8,849 nt of DNA from Clostridia bacterium (GTDB lineage: Bacteria > Bacillota > Clostridia > TANB77 > UBA1234). Made by a program: the position numbers and the translations under genes. This document shows, piece after piece, positions 6,426 through 8,849 of this stretch. How positions within the stretch are numbered: the first letter of the stretch is position 1; each line of letters starts with the position of its first letter. A model generated the notes under the pieces. It was not told the DNA's origin, did not search any database, and worked only from the letters and a program-made list of their open reading frames with translations. The DNA lies in contig CAAEBC010000005.1 in NCBI GenBank assembly GCA_900753975.1, positions 1 through 8,849 on the forward strand, written 5' to 3'.

Positions 6426-6432
6426 AGAGGTG
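6426..6432 (+). promoter_or_regulatory. Shine-Dalgarno that argues against the GTG start of the RluA-family gene
   Basis: AGAGGTG is the only good ribosome-binding match before this gene, and the only conventional start codon (GTG 6430) lies inside it. With normal spacing the ribosome would start at ATA 6439, eight bases after GAGG. Confidence 0.5.
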
Positions 6433-7300
6433 ATTAAAATAGAACTAAAACATTTAGTAAGTATAGAAGATGACAAAACAACTGTAACACATATATTAAA
6501 AGATAGGCTAAACATATCATCAAGGTTACTCATAAAACTAAAAATGAATGAAAAAATTTTAGTAAATGATGTGCCTGTATTTTCAAATTATATAGTTTCG
6601 GCTGGAGATAACATTGTAGTAAAAATAGATTTCGAGGAAACAGATTATATAAATCCAGAAGAAATGAATTTAAACATTTTGTATGAAGACGATTACATTC
6701 TTGCAGTAGATAAACCTGCTGGCATCGTAGTACATCCATCTAGTAATCATCTTAATGGAACACTTGCAAATCGGAGTTAAATATTATTTAAATAACAATA
6801 AAAAAATAAGACCCATAAATAGATTAGACAGGGATACATCAGGAATTGTTCTATTTGCTAAAAATGAATACATACAAGAACTAATGATAAATAATACAAA
6901 AATCAAAAAAGAATATATTGCAGTAGCAGATGGAATTTTAAAAGAAAAATCTGGGACAATAGATTTACCTATTGCTAGAAAACCTGGAAGTATTATGGAA
7001 CGACAAGTATCTGAAGAGGGACAAACTGCCATTACGCATTACGAAGTTATAAGACTAATACAAGGCAGATTTACCTTAGTAAAACTAGAACTTGGAACTG
7101 GCAGAACACATCAAATAAGAGTACATTTTTCACACGTTGGAGCGCCAATACTTGGCGATACCCTATACGGCAAAGAAACAGACCTTATTGCCCGCCAAGC
7201 ATTACACGCACGCAAAATAACCTTCTCTCATCCAATAACCAAAAATACAGTTGAAATAATCGCCCCAATACCTGATGACATTTCTAATGTAATACGTTAA
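6430..7300 (+). CDS. RluA-family 23S rRNA pseudouridine synthase, split by an apparent +1 frameshift at CGG
   Basis: This cytoplasmic enzyme family isomerises uridine to pseudouridine in large-subunit rRNA. The zero frame from GTG 6430 ends at TAA 6778-6780. Skipping C6772 joins it to the frame ending at 7300, giving 289 aa, a normal RluA/RluD length. An S4-like RNA-binding domain covers about residues 15-70 (LNISSRLLIKLK). ILYEDDYILAVDKPAGIVVHP then leads into the catalytic domain, with the active-site Asp D133 in NRLDRDTSG and GRTHQIRVHFSHVGAPILGDTLYG further on. A conserved TLANGV segment spans the shift exactly. The position before RLD is Asn rather than the common His. The true start may be ATA 6439 (286 aa). 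RluD, RluC and YhcT-type specificity cannot be separated. Confidence 0.88.
6769..6775 (+). other. Frameshift site AAT-C-GGA in the RluA-family gene
   Basis: The zero frame reads AAT CGG AGT TAA, so it stops two codons after CGG. The conserved TLANGV sequence resumes exactly at GGA 6773-6775, making C6772 the extra base. As in the recombinase, the zero-frame codon is CGG and the tetranucleotide is CGGA, outside any homopolymer. Confidence 0.8.
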
Positions 7301-7303
7301 AAT

Positions 7304-7434
7304 ATAACGAAAATGTATCTAGGAATAGTTCAGCTTCTGGTCAATCAATTGTAAAATATCAAGATTATGATAGTACTGATTCAACTGTAACTATAAATAT
7401 AAATAATGACAAAATAACAGAAGATGTTAAATAG
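7304..7434 (+). pseudogene. Start-less 3' fragment of an unknown gene
   Basis: An open frame of about 43 codons ends at TAG 7432-7434. It reads like a real protein tail (YQDYDSTDSTVTININ, then DKITEDVK), with balanced amino-acid use unlike the surrounding AT-rich spacer. There is no ATG, GTG or TTG in frame and no Shine-Dalgarno; the frame opens inside the end of the pseudouridine synthase gene. A terminator begins six bases after the stop, as expected for a genuine gene end. The likely explanation is that the 5' part was deleted. I do not recognise the family. Confidence 0.45.
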
Positions 7435-7440
7435 CAATAG

Positions 7441-7472
7441 AAAAGCACGGAGTAATTATACTTCGTGCTTTT
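7441..7472. terminator. Bidirectional terminator between convergent genes
   Basis: AAAAGCACG (7441-7449) pairs with CGTGCTTTT (7464-7472), with an inner AGTA/TACT pair. T-rich sequence follows on plus and the other strand carries TTTTC. It can end the plus transcript of the RluA-family gene and the minus transcript of the 62-aa gene. Confidence 0.8.
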
Positions 7473-7492
7473 GGCTTTTTGATTAAATTGTG

Positions 7493-7681
7493 TCAAACAA
7501 GTTTTGTTACATTTGCTGAGCAAGTGATCACACGGCAAAATTTTCTACCTTTGTTATCCTCGCCCAAAACGGTAATTTCCATATTCTTACCGCATGTTCG
7601 CACTGCATAAATCTTGCTATTTTTGTCTGATGGTCTCTCCATTTTTTTCACTATCGTCTCTATCTCTTTTGTCATAAACAT
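7493..7681 (-). CDS. 62-aa small protein, unknown function
   Basis: An open frame of 62 codons from ATG 7681, or 60 from ATG 7675. It has charged helical sequence at the N-terminus (MTKEIETIVKKMERP) and a beta-rich C-terminal half with three cysteines (RTCGKNMEITVLGED, FCRVITC). No membrane segment or known motif is evident. The Shine-Dalgarno is poor: AAGAAG lies close to the start, and GGGAGGG is 12 bases from the first ATG. A good promoter (7766-7794) and a leader with a much stronger AAAGGAGG at 7745-7738 lie upstream, so an upstream micro-ORF may influence translation. It ends 20 bases before the shared terminator. Confidence 0.6.
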   Translation of the reverse strand: MFMTKEIETIVKKMERPSDKNSKIYAVRTCGKNMEITVLGEDNKGRKFCRVITCSANVTKLV

Positions 7682-7703
7682 TTCTTCTTATGCCCTCCCA
7701 TTT

Positions 7704-7733
7704 CTAATCTTGTGAAGTGACCCGATCTGCCAA
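7704..7733 (-). other. Micro-ORF with a strong ribosome-binding site in the leader of the 62-aa gene
   Basis: AAAGGAGG (7745-7738) is followed four bases later by TTG 7733 and the codons GCA GAT CGG GTC ACT TCA CAA GAT, then TAG (nine residues). The fourth codon is CGG. Skipping its C would give a 14-residue peptide reading MADGSLHKIRNGRA and ending in TAA. In the remaining frame the sequence stays open and stops at a TGA overlapping ATG 7675. Whether any frame is translated is unknown. Confidence 0.25.
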
Positions 7734-7765
7734 AGTGCCTCCTTTCAACTTATGTCAACATCTTT

Positions 7766-7794
7766 ATTGTAGCACATTTATTTAAATAAATCAA
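7766..7794 (-). promoter_or_regulatory. Promoter of the 62-aa gene
   Basis: On the minus strand, TTGATT (7794-7789) and TACAAT (7771-7766) are 17 bases apart, giving a leader of about 80 bases. Apart from this and the rnpB terminator I see nothing in the 300 bases between 7682 and 7990. Confidence 0.65.
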
Positions 7795-7950
7795 CGAAAA
7801 ATACGAATAATTCACTTGTAATTGCCATATTTTTATCGACAAATAAGTTCATATTTTTCACTTTATAACTCTTCTCTACATAAAGTTCAATTGCATAATT
7901 CTATAAAACTTTAACTATTATCAAAAACTGTATTCCTCATAAATACAATC

Positions 7951-7982
7951 AAAAAGAGATCTGCTTTTGGCAAATCTCTTTT
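7951..7982 (-). terminator. Terminator of rnpB
   Basis: On the minus strand, AAAAGAGAT (7982-7974) pairs with ATCTCTTTT (7960-7952), partly extended by GC pairs near the loop, ending in a short T run. It begins about nine bases past the 3' end of rnpB. Confidence 0.75.
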
Positions 7983-7990
7983 ATAAATAT

Positions 7991-8327
7991 AGAGTAAATC
8001 TATAAGCCGGGTTCTGTATTAGATAATCATTTATCTAGGACGCATATTGCTATACGCCTCAAGCCATCTTCATTAAGAAGCTAGACGGGCCGCCTAATAC
8101 TTCTACCACGATGTTGCTCCGAGTGGGGTTTACATAGCAAACATGTCTCCATGTTTCTGGTAGGCTCTTACCCTGCCTTTCCACCCTTACTTGCTAAAAA
8201 GCAAGCGGTATCTCTCTGTTGCACTTTCCTTAGAGTCGCCTCCACCAGCCGTTAGCTGGCACCCTGCCCTATGGAGCCCGGACTTTCCTCTCGTATATAA
8301 AATACCAGCGATTATCTGGTTTACTCT
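7991..8327 (-). ncRNA. rnpB: RNase P RNA
   Basis: The catalytic RNA of ribonuclease P matures the 5' ends of tRNAs. On the minus strand the universal segments are present in order: GAGGAAAGTCCGGGCTCC near the 5' end (8290-8273), ACAGAGAGATACCGC in the middle, and ACAGAACCCGGCTTA near the 3' end (8017-8003). The terminal helix P1 is formed by AGAGTAAA at 8327-8320 and TTTACTCT at 7998-7991, which fixes both ends and gives about 337 nt, a usual size. The promoter places transcription start at about 8327, and a terminator follows. Confidence 0.96.
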
Positions 8328-8333
8328 AAAAAT

Positions 8334-8362
8334 ATTTTAAGTCACTTTAGGCTTTATGTCAA
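8334..8362 (-). promoter_or_regulatory. Promoter of rnpB
   Basis: On the minus strand, TTGACA (8362-8357) and TAAAAT (8339-8334) are 17 bases apart. The expected start, about seven bases downstream, coincides with the 5' end of the P1 helix. Confidence 0.85.
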
Positions 8363-8437
8363 GCAAATTCTTTTCCAATATTTACAACTATAAATCTTTT
8401 AAAAATCGCTGTATAATTGTATTTAAGAGGTGAGGTT

Positions 8438-8725
8438 ATGAGAGATGTAACAATTACATTATTATCGCAAAAACCGTCAGAGATAAATAATTTTTTAAAT
8501 AGTTTTTTTGACAATAAAATAGATGTAGATGAAAAGGCATTTATGTGGTCGTGTATATATAAAGAACCACTCGCAGGAGTTAATCTCATCTCGACTTTGA
8601 TTGATAATAATGAAAAATTTAAAATAGAGGCGCTGATTTCGATAGAGCATTTGGATAGTATTAAGGTTTCGGAGGAAAATTTAGATGACTTGATAAGGCT
8701 TATGTATTTTAGGTATTATACATAG
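8438..8725 (+). CDS. 95-aa protein of unknown function
   Basis: A small acidic, probably helical cytoplasmic protein. It begins MRDVTITLLSQKPSEINNFL and contains EEALISIEHL-like helical segments, an acidic stretch (VSEENLDDLIRLM) and an aromatic end (YFRYYT). Start ATG 8438 follows AAGAGGTGAGG at normal distance. A TTG seven codons upstream lies before that Shine-Dalgarno and is unlikely. TATAAT at 8412-8417 is a candidate -10 without a convincing -35. It is divergent from rnpB and followed by a strong hairpin at 8794. No family recognised; there is no frameshift and no in-frame CGG. Confidence 0.75.
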   Translation: MRDVTITLLSQKPSEINNFLNSFFDNKIDVDEKAFMWSCIYKEPLAGVNLISTLIDNNEKFKIEALISIEHLDSIKVSEENLDDLIRLMYFRYYT

Positions 8726-8793
8726 TAAAATGGCATTTAAAATTAAATAAGTGAAAGTGCAGACAGGTCTGATAAAACTTTTATCCGCAAGGC

Positions 8794-8835
8794 TTTGTCA
8801 AGGTAGTATGGCTTTGCCATCTCCACCTTGACAAA
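8794..8835. repeat. Strong hairpin / palindromic element near the right edge
   Basis: TTTGTCAAGGT (8794-8804) pairs perfectly with ACCTTGACAAA (8825-8835). Inside, ATGGC (8808-8812) pairs with GCCAT (8816-8820) around a TTT loop, leaving an AGT/CTCC internal bulge. There is no T run after it, so it is not a standard terminator. Its relatively GC-rich composition in an AT-rich spacer suggests a dispersed palindromic repeat or a transposon end. The window ends 14 bases later. Confidence 0.65.
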
Positions 8836-8849
8836 ATTGCTACTAAAAG

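Noticed and set aside
6404..6431. A confident sigma-K promoter for the Cys/Asn-rich gene
   Set aside because: The CATA-N3-TA match overlaps the plus-strand TATAAT of the synthase promoter and the AC element is only two bases, so it is kept only as a remark.
8794..8835. The right-edge hairpin as an intrinsic terminator of the 95-aa gene
   Set aside because: It starts about 70 bases after the stop and is followed by ATTGCTACT rather than a T run.

Overview
The window is very AT-rich with G/C-poor intergenic DNA. It carries strong Shine-Dalgarno sequences (AAGGAGG type), sigma-A style promoters, a Gram-positive LexA box (GAAC-N4-GTTC), a pta-ackA pair and a possible spore-coat protein. Together these point to a low-GC Firmicute, most likely an anaerobic, probably spore-forming member of the Clostridia. 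The species cannot be fixed from the sequence alone.

Layout. Positions 1-1336 are almost gene-free, apart from a possible 11-codon start of a minus-strand gene leaving the left edge and an imperfect nested inverted repeat at 910-1100. A XerC/XerD-like tyrosine recombinase (1337-2336, +) is followed by a terminator and a partial direct repeat. On the minus strand lie a YneA-like LysM membrane protein with two LexA boxes, then ackA and pta (acetyl-CoA to acetate with ATP formation). Next comes a two-gene unit of small membrane proteins (137 aa and a 39-aa Cys-rich peptide), then a Cys/Asn-rich coat-like protein. Divergently, on plus, lies an RluA-family pseudouridine synthase, followed by a start-less gene remnant and a shared terminator. 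Then come a 62-aa unknown protein (minus), the RNase P RNA gene rnpB (minus), a 95-aa unknown protein (plus), and a strong hairpin at the right edge.

The most interesting observation is that both genes broken by a frameshift are broken in the same way. In the recombinase (C at 1937) and in the pseudouridine synthase (C at 6772), one extra C sits directly before a GGA codon for a conserved glycine. The zero frame therefore meets an in-frame CGG at exactly that point, and skipping one base (C|GGA) restores an otherwise intact protein with all its catalytic residues. Across about 1,900 codons of recognisable coding sequence I find only one other in-frame CGG, at 5738-5740, followed by C rather than A. 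This fits a +1 recoding event at CGGA (skipping at a starved or unassigned CGG, or quadruplet decoding as Gly). Two coincidental mutations or assembly errors are the main alternative. Neither site lies in a homopolymer run.

Other regulation visible: a LexA box between the -35 and -10 of the LysM gene plus a second, perfect-core box in its leader; an internal ackA promoter overlapping a small inverted repeat; a structured leader before the 137-aa protein; and a textbook promoter whose predicted start coincides with the 5' end of rnpB.
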